Shown here in pieces: positions 22,990 through 34,514 of a DNA stretch of 64,000 nucleotides (position 1 is its first letter; each line of letters opens with the position of its first letter). Source of the DNA: Homarus americanus (taxonomy: Eukaryota; Arthropoda; Malacostraca; Decapoda; Nephropidae); contig NW_024735516.1 in assembly GCF_018991925.1 (NCBI RefSeq), forward strand, positions 1,097,501 to 1,161,500. The letters run 5' to 3'. The notes below the pieces were generated by a model. The model was not told the DNA's origin. It saw only the letters and a program-made list of their open reading frames with translations, and did not search any database. Made by a program: the position numbers and the translations under genes.

Positions 22990-23254
22990 CTGTCAATGAA
23001 TATGTTGCATCTCTTTGTGTACGAACCTCTGTCCTGTATGGTAGTGAAGAGTGACATTACCCACATGAATCTGAACTATATACACTATATATATAGCTGT
23101 TAATGAATATGATGTATTTCTTTGTGTATGAACCTCTGTCCTGCGTGGCAGTAAGAAGTGATACCACCCTCAGTGTCAAGACCTGACTGAATTACTCAGA
23201 ATAGACAAACTGTACTACAAGCTTTGTCAATATATTTGTTAAACTAAAAACTCC

Positions 23255-24305
23255 TCTCTGAATGTCTTCTCCTTTCTCTCACAACCTCCCCTTTTCACCC
23301 ACTCCCTCCCTCCCTCCTCCTCGCTTTCCTTTTAGCTCCACCCCCCTCCTTCGTTTCCCTCCCAGCCTCCGTTCCTCCCTGCTGCCTTCCTCTCAAGCTT
23401 CCTCCCCCCCCTTCAGTTCCTTCCTCCCTCTCCCGGCTTCCTCACTCCTTCCAGCCTCCTAGCCTCCCTCTCTCCCCAGCCTCCACCTCTATCCCAGCGT
23501 CTCTCTTTCTCCTCGTCTCTCTCTCCTTCAACGCCCCTGAAAAAAAAGACACACCTAGAGGGGGCGCTTGGTGAGGAGGCGTAACGTGGAGTCTACCAGC
23601 TGGGGTGGCTGGTGACGTCAAGCTGCCTGTGCGCCCGCTCGGCAGCTGTGAGGAGGCACCCCATCCTCCTTTCCCCCCCTCCTCCCCGCCCTCCTTCACC
23701 CCGAACCTCCTGCCTCTCCACACCCTCTTCATCCTCCCTGACCTCCTTCCAACCACCACATACTTCTACTTACTGCGACTACTACCACGCTCTGGGGTCC
23801 ATATTGTTCTCCTGCCTTCCCTCCCTCATCATCTCCCCTGCCCCCCGCTAACCTGCTGCCTCTGCCCCACACAACCTCTCCCCCTGGCCCAAACCACTTG
23901 TTTCCCCTCCCCCCCTTCTCTCCTGCCTCCCCCTCAGAGTTCACACTTTGTCACTACACACACTCTGTCCTCTCCCCACCCCTCGTGCCTCCTCCACCCC
24001 CCCAAGCCAAATACCTCCATTCCCTCTTTTTATTCCTTCTAGCCACTCCCCTCCCACCCCTTCCTCCCCTCTTCCCCCCTCCCCACCCCTTCCTCCTCTT
24101 CCCCCCCTCCCCTTCCTCCCTACTCTTCCCCCTCTCCTCAAATCCTTTGTCACCCTTTATTTCTCTCTCCCCTCTCTTCTCCCCTCTTCCTTCCTCACCC
24201 CCCAGCTAAATACCTCATTCCCCTCTTCTCCTATCTCTCTCCCCCCAGTTCTCTGTTTCGACTATTTCCCCTTGTTCTCTTCCCCTCAGATCCACCTGCT
24301 GTTAA
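23255..24305. repeat. One-kilobase pyrimidine-rich tract
   Basis: Plus strand is almost entirely C and T from 23260 to 24300, except an ordinary patch near 23540-23640. Overlapping proline/serine ORFs in all frames are composition artefacts. No tandem unit is obvious. Confidence 0.85.
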
Positions 24306-24384
24306 TTGACGAAATTCTAAACAATATATATGTCAATGACGACAGGTAAAAGATGTAATCCACCCTCGACACCATTTGTGGACT

Positions 24385-24530
24385 GGGGTGGGGGTAGGTT
24401 AGGTTAGGTTAGGTTAAGGTAGGTTAGTGTAGGTTAAGGTAGAGTAGGGTTAATGTACGTTATATTAGGATAGGTTAAGTTAGGGTAAGTCAGGTTACGG
24501 TTGGTTAGGTTACGTTAGGGTAGGTAAATT
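24385..24530. repeat. Degenerate TTAGG tract
   Basis: 'ggttaggttaggttaagg' decays into GGTTA-rich variants; telomere-pentamer derived. Confidence 0.8.
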
Positions 24531-24548
24531 AAGTGAATGAATAGAATT

Positions 24549-24965
24549 TGGCCGGGGACAGCAGCTAGTTTATTTTGCACCCCATACTCATCCTGTGAGC
24601 GGTAGAGGCCACAAAGGGTGTTTATCGGACCCCCAGTGATCATGATATTATGGCATTGAGTGTTACAGAATAGTTCCAGTACATTGTTTGTTTAAGTCAG
24701 TACATAGAATTTTGATTAGGTACTATAGATGCGAAGTGTGGATACAGTTTTAGTGTATCAGTTATCTTGTTAACAGAGATAAAGTGCTGTGCCATTGCAT
24801 ACACAGTGTGCTTGGATCTATCTCTATAAGGTTCTATTTTTTCACAGTCAAAGACGTAGTGTTGAAGTGTGTGGCCAAATGTCTGGTCACACACTTTTTT
24901 TTTCACATCTGTTTGAAGGAAATACTGCCAGAGGTACTTATATCCCTAACCTTAGTCTAGCGGTT
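24549..24965 (-). mobile_element. LINE 3' end, family C copy 1
   Basis: Minus strand encodes YKYLWQYFLQTDV, VCDQTFGHTLQHYVFDCEKI, and then HTVYAMAQHF and LKLYPHFAS: the C-terminal Cys/His segment and tail typical of I-group LINE ORF2, with a 3' UTR down to 24549. Its UTR contains 'caccccatactcatcctgt', shared with the copy at 25806. Confidence 0.82.
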
Positions 24966-24974
24966 ACAACATCT

Positions 24975-25240
24975 GGTAGGGAAGGGTAGGGTAGGGTAGA
25001 ATTAAGATTAGGAATAAATTAGGGTAGGGTGGGAATGGGTGGGGTAGAGGTGGGGAAGGGAAGGGAGTAGAAAGATGGGGAGTGAGAGGTAGGGTAGGGT
25101 AGAATGAGATGAGGAAGGAAGAGTATTGAGAAGAATGAGATGAGTAAGGTTGGAGTAAGTAGGGTAGGAAGTAGGAGTAGGAAGAGATGGGGTAAGATGA
25201 GGGTTGGGTAAAGATCAGGGGTAGGACATGATGAATGAAT
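24975..25240. repeat. GGTAGGGTAGAATGAG purine-rich minisatellite
   Basis: Irregular units on 'ggtagggtagaatgagatga'. A minus-strand 118-codon frame here is low-complexity. Confidence 0.75.
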
Positions 25241-25339
25241 CTACTTTGGAAGTAATGGTGAAAGGCACAATAGTTGGGGGTTCCACGCTTTAACACCCAA
25301 GCGTGACACAGCGTCAGCACCCGGTGAAGGACTTATGGG

Positions 25340-25347
25340 ACGGTCCA

Positions 25348-25378
<31 letters not shown>

Positions 25379-25751
25379 GATTTATAATACACAATGAGCA
25401 GTACACATAGGATACATATGGTGACACTGGGGTGGGGGTCATCGGTCATTACTAACGGAGGAGGAAGCTTGGGGTGAACAAACAAGTTACCGTAACTGCA
25501 GGAGGGTGGCTGGTCTTGTAGACCTAATGTAGTTGTTGTGTCAGACGGGGACGGGATCCATACTAAGATGATGTGGCGGTCTGGTAGTTGGGGAAATAAT
25601 GGTGATCAGAGGGAGATGAGGGGGGCCAGTGCCTCATGATGGCGGGTTTATGATACTGTCGTCCAGGGCCCCATTGTCTCCTGGTGTTTAGGCGGACATT
25701 AATGTTGTGAGACCTCACTTGTAGGATAATTGTTTGTGTGTGTGTGTGTGT

Positions 25752-25788
<37 letters not shown>

Positions 25789-25800
25789 TGAGTGAGTGTG
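25340..25800. repeat. (TG)n microsatellites with unassigned DNA between
   Basis: (TG)n at 25349-25375 and interrupted (TG)n at 25735-25800. The 25380-25730 segment shows no recognised coding or repeat. Confidence 0.85.
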
Positions 25801-25805
25801 AATTT

Positions 25806-26905
25806 GAACTTTGCCACGTCCAGGGACTAATTTATTGTGCACCCCATACTCATCCTGTAAGCGGTAGCGCAAAAGGATTTCAGAGTAGAGGTCACAAAGG
25901 GTGTGTATAACAGACAGCAGTGGTCATGATATTATGGCATTGGATGTAACACAGTATCTCCTATATATTATTTGTTTAGTTTTGTACATAGTGGGTGACT
26001 TATTCGCTGCTGCGTGAGTACAGGAGTGTGAGGCAATAAGTCTGACTGCTCACTTTGTTGTTCACATCTGCTTGAGGGTAATTCAAGCGCATTGTGTGTT
26101 TAGTTCTATACATGGTGTTACCGCAAGCAGTAATGAGTAGGATGACACATAAACAAACATTATGTTAGGCTGTAAGTCATGTCATGTTTGTTGGGTGTGC
26201 CTGCCCGTATACAGTGTGTAGAGTGTTGAGATGGTGGAGATGAGAGACCTAGAGGAGGTGAGGTGTTGGGTGGTGGTAAGGGGAGCTTGTTTGTGTATAG
26301 ACGCCTGACCCAGCAAATTTGGCCAGCCAGGGCTGGGCCTGTGACGCCGGGCAGGGGCTGGCACTGTAGCTATCCTCATGATAGAGGCAACACCTAACCT
26401 GGCTCTTGAGACTTTCAACACGTAAGTTTTACTTGTACTTAAGTTTACACAGGTAGACTGTGTCCATTGCATCGGTTATCATTGTGACAACATAGAAATA
26501 TGGCAAATTAAGTACTCATTATAAGTGTTAAGATTAGACCAATTACATAGCTATGATTGTTATGTGAATATATATTGGATTAAACATTTATGATGATTGC
26601 CTATGTATGATTTATCTGAAATACTAAAATTAATTGTATTCAACAGGTTTGACCGAATTATAACGTGAAGAGTCTGATTAACCTTTAAACGCCCGGAAGG
26701 CTCTTACACATGGGAAGTGACTTAGAAAGTGGATACAATTTTAATATACCAGCTACCTGTGCTATTAGGGATAAAGTGCTGTGCCATCACACACAGTATG
26801 CTTGGACCTGTCCCTAAAAGGCTGTATCTCCTCACCGTCACCGCCACGTCGTGGGTACTGCCCCAGGACACACAGTATACTCCGTCCTTCAGTAAAATCA
26901 CCCTG
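25806..26905 (-). mobile_element. LINE 3' ends, family C copy 2 (tandem, interrupted)
   Basis: Segments alternate in homology to copy 1: 3' UTR (25806-25990), a piece matching the Cys/His coding part (about 26000-26087), 3' UTR again (26087-26115), then after the solo LTR the coding tail (26714-26905; 'gataaagtgctgtgccat' shared). The simplest reading is two adjacent copies, the first internally deleted, with the LTR inserted in the second. Confidence 0.75.
26116..26708 (+). mobile_element. Solo LTR of the BEL/Pao family
   Basis: 593 bp, starts TGTTACCGCAAGC and ends CTCTTACA, collinear with the 3' LTR at 7464-7953 but about 100 bp longer. Extra blocks near 26180-26215 and 26465-26560 are missing from the other copy. 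Flanked by a perfect 5-bp duplication 'catgg' (26111-26115 and 26709-26713). No internal sequence adjoins either end. Confidence 0.93.
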
Positions 26906-27097
26906 ATATAGTGGAGTCTAATTTCTTCCGTAATGCCCTCGTCTCTCCCCTCTCCTATCCCTCACCCACCTGGCTAATCCACTTGTTTCCTCCCCTTCTC
27001 CCCCTTGTCTCACCCTCTACTGCTCCCCTCTCCCCTCAATGTGTCCCCTTAGTCGAGTGAATGTGTCCCTCCGCCTCCCCTTACCTCAGTGTGTGTG

Positions 27098-27157
<60 letters not shown>

Positions 27158-27456
27158 CGGTTTATTAATAGAGTTGCAGCCGGTGGCTGAAAATATACAA
27201 ACTTACATGTGATTTAGACATAATAATATGCGTTCAATACATTTACAGGGCTGAACAGTACATAAATCAGGAATTCTTATTATTTTAACAATAGATGGGA
27301 TGGTGCTGTCTTTGTTTCTATCGGTGCGGGCTCTTATGGGCTGTGTGTGTGTGTAGCCCACACACCTACTGGTCACTTTACTGAATAACTGTCTATATTG
27401 TGTCTGCTGTCTTTATCTGATTTTCTGTATTTTTATCTATTTGTCTATCTGAATAT
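26906..27456. other. (AAT)n and possible LINE 3' UTR
   Basis: C/T-rich DNA, then (AAT)n at 27099-27156 followed by 'aacggtttattaatagagttgcagcc', which resembles the reverse complement of a LINE 3' end with a trinucleotide tail. The family is unknown. Confidence 0.45.
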
Positions 27457-27477
27457 GTCTCTCTCTCTCTCTCTCTC

Positions 27478-27576
<99 letters not shown>

Positions 27577-27580
27577 GCAC
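27457..27580. repeat. (CT)n-(TA)n-(CA)n compound microsatellite
   Basis: Three dinucleotide runs joined end to end at 27457, 27481 and 27556. Confidence 0.97.
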
Positions 27581-28040
27581 CTCCCTTTGTTTCTCCTCTC
27601 ATTTAAGTGATTCCCCTCAATTCTGTGCCCTCACTCCCCTAGATTGTAATCCCCCCGGTTCACTCTCCCCAGGACGAATCAATGATGCCCCTCCCCTGGG
27701 TACTCAATGGCCCCCCTCCCCGTATAGTACCCTTCATATGCCCATGTTGGCTAGAGCAGGTGTTAGAGGGGGAGGGCAGATGTGAGCCCGGAGTGACCAG
27801 GGGCAGGTGTGTGTGTGTGACAGCTGTTCCACCCGTCAACACCACAGGGGGACCACAGCAGCTGGTAAGGGGAGAGTTAAAGGAGGAAGGGGGAAGGGGG
27901 AGGCGGCACGTGTCCCTTTATAATCCTATAAATGTATGTACAACTACTATCTCTCTCTTTCTCCATAGGGCAGAGGAGGAAGGGTGAGAGAATGAGAGAG
28001 GAGAAGGAGGTGATAGTGAGAGCAGAATCTGGAGAGTGAA
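27581..28040. other. Unassigned DNA
   Basis: Moderately GC-rich, with short frames on both strands that do not resemble known proteins. Confidence 0.4.
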
Positions 28041-28275
28041 GGAGTGGGGATGATATGAGTAGGGAGTGTGAGTGAGAGAGGACGGGGGGAGTGTGAGTGG
28101 GTGGGGAGTATGAGGGAGAGAGGAGGGCGAGGGGGAGAAAGGGGGCGAGGGAGAGGGAGTGGGGTGAGGGAGATGGAGAAGGTGAGGGTGAGAGAGAGGG
28201 CGAGGGAGAGGGTGAGGGGGAGAGAGAGGGAGAAGGTGAGGGTGAAAGAGAGGGAGAGAGAGAGTGAGAGGAGGA
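28041..28275. repeat. Purine-rich GAGGGAGA tract
   Basis: Irregular 'gagggagagggtgagg' units; Arg/Glu-rich frame 28068-28346 is an artefact. Confidence 0.85.
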
Positions 28276-28379
28276 AGGACAGCCAGGTCTTACCACTACA
28301 CCGCCGTCAGGAGGTTGACGAGCAGAAAGTCGCAATCGTGGGGTGACCTCACGTGGGTCCTTGACGGTATACCTACCCA

Positions 28380-28735
28380 CTCTCTGTCTCTGTCTGTCTC
28401 TGTCCATCTGTATGTGTGTGTGTCTGTCTGTCTGTCTGTCTCTCCTATCCTTCTCCTCATCTTTACCCTTTCTTCCCTCTTTTTCTCCCCCTATATCGCT
28501 TCCTCTCTCTGCCTATCTCTCTTTCTCCCTTTCTTCTTTATCTTTCCCTTTCTTCCCACCTACTCATCCACCCACCCCTCTACCTAACACAGAAGCAGGA
28601 GTAACGGGGGAAGTGTCCTGAGGTTATGGTCGGCTACAGGGGGAGGATATCCGCTCAATTTTCTCTCCAGCGCACCGAGAACACCTCTATTACTCCGCCA
28701 ACGTGTGCACAAAGAAAGTCCGGTAGAGTGTTCGT
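28380..28735. other. CT-rich tract and unassigned DNA
   Basis: (CTGT)n-like run 28390-28445, CT-rich sequence to 28570, then ordinary DNA. No gene seen. Confidence 0.5.
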
Positions 28736-28969
28736 AAAAACTCAACCTAACCTAACCCAGGCCAACCCAAACTTGATTTAGGAAGAACTTACGAGAAAAA
28801 AATACTATATGTATAAAGTAAAGGGAAATAATATTCATGTTTGTTCTTATTGCGACACTGGCCTCTGATTCTCCAAAATGCTGAGGTGAAGTTTTTCTCC
28901 TCAAGACTGTGATGTGAGGACGGGGCTAACTGGTTCGATAGACATATGGAGACAAAAAAATCATAGACA

Positions 28970-29081
28970 GATAGACAGACGGACAGAAAAACACAAAAAC
29001 AGTTAGACAGATAGACATACAGATTCAGACACAGAGAGACAATCATAAACACAGACAGACAGACAGACAGACAGACAGACT

Positions 29082-29116
<35 letters not shown>

Positions 29117-29135
29117 TGACAGACAGACAGACATA
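28970..29135. repeat. (GACA)n microsatellite
   Basis: GACA/AGAC tetranucleotide, perfect from about 29052 to 29130 except 'ctgac' interruptions spaced alike, suggesting a duplicated block. Confidence 0.95.
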
Positions 29136-29257
29136 AGAAAGATTAGATATTTATTCAGTAAAATCGTCATTCAAATTTACATTGATTCAGCATGTATAGG
29201 GATACAATGTATATAGTGGTGGTATACAAACAATGTACATAGGTAGTGTAGATATAC

Positions 29258-30070
29258 TGAACCATCTCTACCTCCCTCGTTAAGTACTGAACCATCTCTA
29301 CCTCCCTCGTTAAGTACTGAACCATCTCTACCTCCCTCGTTAAGTACTGAAGCAACTCTACCTCCCTCGTTAAGTACTGAAGCAACTCTACCTCCCTCGT
29401 TAAGTACTGAAGCAACTCTACCTCCCTCGTTAAGTACTGAAGCAACTCTACCTCCCAGTTAAGTACTCTCTGCCTCTACTCCCACGTTAAGTACTGAACC
29501 ATCTCTAATTCCCTCGTTAAGTACTGAACCATCTCTACCTCCCTCGTTAAGTACTGAACCATCTCTACCTCCCTCGTTAAGTACTGAACCATCTCTACCT
29601 CCCTCGTTAAGTACTGAACCATCTCTACCTCCCTCGTTAAGTACTGAACCATCTCTACCTCCCTCGTTAAGTACTGAACCATCTCTACCTCCCTCGTTAA
29701 GTACTGAACCATCTCTACCTCCCACGTTAAGTACTGAACCATCTCTACCTCCCTCGTTAAGTACTGAACCATCTCTACCTCCCACGTTAAGTACTGAACC
29801 ATCTCTACCTCCCTCGTTACACTGAACCATCTCTTACCTCCCACGTTATATTGAACTATCTCTACTTCTCCCTCGTTAAGTACTGAAGCAACTCTACCTC
29901 CCTCGTTAAGTACTGAAGCAACTCTACCTCCCACGTTAAGTACTGAAGCAACTCTACCTCCCACGTTAAGTACTGAACCATCTCTACTTCCCTCGTTAAG
30001 TACTGAAGCAACTCTACCTCCCTCGTTAAGTACTGAAGCAACTCTACCTCCCTCATTAAGTACTGAACTA
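29258..30070. repeat. 30-bp minisatellite, ~27 units
   Basis: Units contain 'ttaagtactgaaccatctct' or 'ttaagtactgaagcaactct' plus 'acctccctcg'. The two variants occur in blocks rather than mixed. Being 30 bases long, the array stays open on the minus strand in more than one frame (EVEMVQYLTR and NEGGRDGSVL ten-residue repeats). No start context, conserved flanks or domain supports a protein. Confidence 0.97.
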
Positions 30071-30483
30071 GTTACTCTCCATCGTTAGGCAATGAATAAA
30101 CTCTACCCTCGCTCGTTAAATAACCAAACCTAACCCCCCTCGGTAAGTACCAAAGCAACTCTATACTCCCCTTGTTACGCAGTACAGGGAGCCTCGTTAG
30201 ACATGGTTAACGAGCACCTGTAAGAACCTACTCGCCCGGGGCACAAGACGAGAAATGTTGTGTGAATATATTTTAAAAGCGTGAGAAAAATACCCCCCTT
30301 TTCTTTTCATTTATTTTATGGGAAATAAATAAGTAACAAAAACAGCCGTAAAACAATGAAAATGGGCCTCTATTGTCCTTGTTATTGTGACTATTGTTTG
30401 TTTTATGTTTTTGTTTTATTGTTTTAGTCTTTGAGGAGAAGGTAGAGGTGTGAGTGAGGAGAAACTGCGTGTTACTTGAGTGC

Positions 30484-30485
<2 letters not shown>
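30071..30485. other. Array edge and unassigned DNA
   Basis: Decayed 'cgttaagtac' units to about 30200, then AT-rich unique sequence. Confidence 0.45.
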
Positions 30486-30523
<38 letters not shown>

Positions 30524-30603
30524 CAGAATCAGCGTTATATGCCAGCATTCAGAGAGGAAGAGAGAAAGAGAGAGATTGAAAATTAGCTTTATATGCCAGT
30601 ATT

Positions 30604-30638
<35 letters not shown>

Positions 30639-30640
30639 AT
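30486..30640. repeat. Paired (GA)n blocks
   Basis: (GA)n 30490-30520 and 30603-30637 are each joined to 'tatgccagyattcarag', so a ~60-bp unit is duplicated around the microsatellite. Confidence 0.85.
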
Positions 30641-31430
30641 TCCCCACTAGCCAGTCACAGCGTTAACTATAACACAATGGGCGCCACACCGAGAGAAAAT
30701 CATTCACTCCCATTTGTGTGGCGGCGCGATAGTCCTCAGAGCCTAGGCCGGCCAGGTGTGTCCGCTCACACCTAACTTTGTACAATAACCGCTTCAATAT
30801 CTGCCGTGTACAGTATTGCCGGCTCTTTTTTTTTTTGCTTTTTTTTTTACTGCTCTGCCGACAAAAAAATATTTTATTGGGCGGTTCTGTTTAAAAGTTT
30901 TTTCCTCCTTTTCATATTCCTCTTTACACTCCTCTTCTCCTTCCTCTGCTTTCTCCTTTTCATCTTCCTGTTTCCCTTCCTCTCCCTCCTCCTGTTTTTT
31001 CTTGTTCGTGTAGGTTAAGTATTTAAAATTATTATTATTATTATTATTATTATTTACACGAACGGAAGAGTAATTCACCAAACACAACACTAACATTAAC
31101 CCTCAAAAATAATAAATAAATAACAAAATAAATAAATAAACAAATAAAAATACAACCGACCTTCTGTACCAAGACTTGACAATAATGGAAATTGATGTAT
31201 TCCAACGAGAAGAAAATTAGAACTTAACTCACTGATTGAAGGCTCCAGGAAGTTGAGAGAGGGATGGAATTATCTACCGAGGTTCACTAAACGATGGAAA
31301 TTGACAGTTTGAAAGACGTGGATCAGGAACCATGTGTTGCCTTATGCACTTAATGCCTGCCTCGAGTCTGCTAAAAGCTCTTAAGTTGTGTGAGAAGTTA
31401 TTAAGAGTTGACCTGGAGTGTGTACAAGTA
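30641..31430. other. Unassigned DNA with (ATT)n and T-rich tracts
   Basis: Contains a T/C-rich run (30825-31010), (ATT)n at 31027-31052 and (AATA)n near 31108-31150. Nothing coding recognised. Confidence 0.45.
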
Positions 31431-32013
<583 letters not shown>

Positions 32014-32284
32014 ACCCACCATCTTTAAAACACCAGAAAAAAAAATCTCAAAATTCACCCAATCGACACCATTCTGACCAATAATTTCATATAGTTTTAA
32101 AAAAATTGGAATAAAATTGTGTTGTGTTCATCTAATGTGTCATAAAGTTTAGCCAAAATACCATAAAGTATCATTAAGTTGTCGTCCAGAGGCGGGAGTC
32201 ACGCTCATTACAACTCAGAGTTCGGAAAGTTGGTCCAAGAGTGAAGGTGGTTTAGTTGCTGTGTCGAGGTGAGAGGAAGGTGAA

Positions 32285-32750
32285 TAAAGGTAGAGGGATA
32301 ATGGAGAGAGGAGAGGTGGAGGGTGAGGAGAGGAGAGGTGGAGGGTGATGAGAGGAGAGGTGGAGGGTGAGGAGAGGAGAGGGAGGGTGATGAGGAGGAG
32401 AGGTGGGGGTGATGGAGAGGAGAGGTGGAGGGTGATGAGGAGAGGTGGAGGGGGAGAGAGAGAGGTGGAGGGTGAGGAGAGGAGAGGTGGAGGGTAATGA
32501 GAGGAGAGGTGGAGGGTGGAGGAGAGGAGAGGTGAGGGTGATGAGGGGTGAGGAGAGGAGAGGTGGGAGGGTGAAAGAGGAGAGGTGAGGTGAGGAAGGG
32601 GTAAGAAGAGGGGGTGAGGAGAGGAGAGGTGGAGGGTAAGAAGAGGTAAGGAGAGGAGAGGTGGAGGGTAAGAAGAGGTAAGGAGAGGAGAGGTGAAGGG
32701 TAAGAAGAGGAGACGAGAGAAGAGAGGAGAAGAGAAGGATAAGAAGATAG
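32285..32750. repeat. ~20-bp GGAGAGGTGGAGGGTGA minisatellite
   Basis: About 20 irregular purine-rich units; variants 'gatgag' and 'gaggag', then 'taagaagaggtaagg' at the right end. Confidence 0.93.
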
Positions 32751-32759
32751 AGACTTTCA

Positions 32760-33075
32760 ACCCATGATTATGTGAGGATTAGACACGCTAGATTATTTCA
32801 CCTGATGATTAAACACCCTGACGTTAACCTAACCTAACCTAACCTAACCTAACCTAACCTAACCTAACCAAACCTAACCTAACCTAACCTAACCTAACCT
32901 AACCTAACCTAACCTAACCTAACCTAACCTAACCTAACCAAACCTAACCTAACCTAACCTAACCAAACCTAACCTAACCTAACCTAACCAAACCTAACCT
33001 AACCTAACCTAACCTAACCAAACCTAACCTAACCTAACCTAACCTAACCAAACCTAACCTTACCTTACCTTACCT
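32760..33075. repeat. Interstitial telomere-like (CCTAA)n block
   Basis: About 245 bp of CCTAA pentamers (32826-33075) with scattered CCAAA variants and a CTTAC right edge, i.e. (TTAGG)n on the minus strand. The left flank (32760-32825) carries the family R motif 'attatttcacctgatgatta'. It lies deep in the window between minisatellites, so it is interstitial unless the assembly is wrong. Confidence 0.93.
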
Positions 33076-33339
33076 TCAGAATGAGTCCTAGTTGTAACGG
33101 GTCGTACTCCAAAGGTGATTCACTTCTAATCGGCACGATTCCAGTCTCCACTCCAAAGGTATTCCAAGGGTAATGTACCCCAGTCTTAATGCGTTTCGGT
33201 TCTCCTAATTGGCCCGGAAGTGACATAGTAGAGTCAGTAATTATGCCGCCTTGGGTTGTAATATATGGTACACATTTCTCGTCATAGGTCGTGGCATATA
33301 GTGGTTGACTCGTTCTGAATTGCCAATTAACTCTCTACT

Positions 33340-33975
33340 CATTAGTCCATTGGATATGATGATTTAATCCCTTGAGTATGCTGATTTAGCCCTCTGTATA
33401 TGATTTAACCCCTTGGGTATGAATTAATTCCTTGAGTATGATTTAACTCATTATGATGATTTGACCTCTTGAGTATGATGATCTAACTCAATGAGTATGA
33501 TGATTTAGCCCCTTGAGTATAATGATTTGATCTCTTGAGTATGATAATTTTACCCCTTGAGTATGATGATTTGGCCCCTTGAGTATGATGATTTAATCCT
33601 TGATTACGATGATTAAACTCCATGAGTATGATGATTTAACCCCCCTTGAGTATGATGATTTTTACCCCTTGAGTATGATGATTTTACCCTTTCAGTGTGA
33701 TGATTTAGCCCCTTGGGTATGATGATTTTACCCCTTGAGTATGATGTTTTAGCCCCTTGAGTATGACACAACCCCTTAAGTTATCAGCGTGACATGTTCG
33801 TAGGGTTAAATCATCGTATTCAAGGGGTTAAAACATCGTACTCAAGGGTTAAATCATCATACTCATTGGTTTAATCATCATACCCAAGGGTTTAATCCTC
33901 GTACTCAAGGGGTTAAATCATTATAATCAATGGTTCAATCATCTTACTCAAGGGCCTATATTATCCGTACTCTAG
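33340..33975. repeat. Family M minisatellite, array 3, with internal orientation switch
   Basis: From 33340 to about 33765 units read 'gagtatgatgatttaacccc'; from about 33808 to 33960 they read 'ggggttaaatcatcgtactc', the reverse complement. The junction (33766-33807) is 'cacaaccccttaagttatca' followed by unrelated bases. Confidence 0.9.
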
Positions 33976-33984
33976 AGGTATATT

Positions 33985-34255
33985 AGTAATGAGAGGGGGA
34001 GGAGGGGGAAGAGGGAAGAAGAGGTGTAGGGAGGGGAAGAGGGGGGATGAGAAGAGGAGGGGGAAGATGAAGAGGGGAGGGGAAGAAGAGAAGGAGGGGG
34101 GGGGAAGGAAGAGGAAGGAGGAGGAAGAGGAGTTGAGGTAAAAAGAAGCTTGAGGAAGGAGGGGGAAGAAGGGAGGAGGGGGAAGAAGAGGGAGTAGGGG
34201 GAAGAAGAGAGAGGAGGGGAAAGAAGGGGAGAAAGAGGGGAGAAGGGGTGAAATA
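33985..34255. repeat. Purine-rich AGAAGAGGGGGA tract
   Basis: Irregular GGGGAAGAAG units; minus-strand Pro/Ser frames are artefacts. Confidence 0.88.
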
Positions 34256-34514
34256 GGACACCCAGGAAGCAGAATAGTGTGTGAATGGTAAGGTGGGGTC
34301 TGGCATCTACTATACTATACGGGATGTCAACACTGAGTGGGTACATGAAGGTGAGTGAAAGGTGGGTCTCTGTTTTGGCTCTTTGCTCCGACCACCCTGT
34401 AGCTTACTGAGAGAGAGAGAGAGAGTCATCCCCTTCCTCCTCCATATTTAAATACCTCGTCTCCTGGCCAAGCACTCTCTACCCTGCCAAGTTTGATCAA
34501 GAGCGGACGACACA

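Larger units (their letters stand above)
20425..23245 (+). mobile_element. I-type LINE with RT and RNase H (family B), decayed
   Basis: RT fingers begin near 20430 (PPGEDGITYNTLRLL), with frameshifts through 20660, then the palm, RNase H, a C-terminal domain and a 3' UTR. RT plus a C-terminal RNase H is typical of the I superfamily of LINEs. The 5' end (endonuclease and ORF1) is missing. The 3' UTR has about three copies of an ~80-bp unit ('taatgaatatgatgtattt'), one invaded by (TA)n at 22897-22986. The 46.7-47.1 kb copy has two. Confidence 0.88.

Noticed and set aside
29258..30070. Regularly spaced repeats resembling a CRISPR array
   Set aside because: No spacers between the 30-bp units.
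32826..33075. True chromosome end
   Set aside because: Unique and repeat DNA continues for over 30 kb on each side and the pentamer carries many variants.
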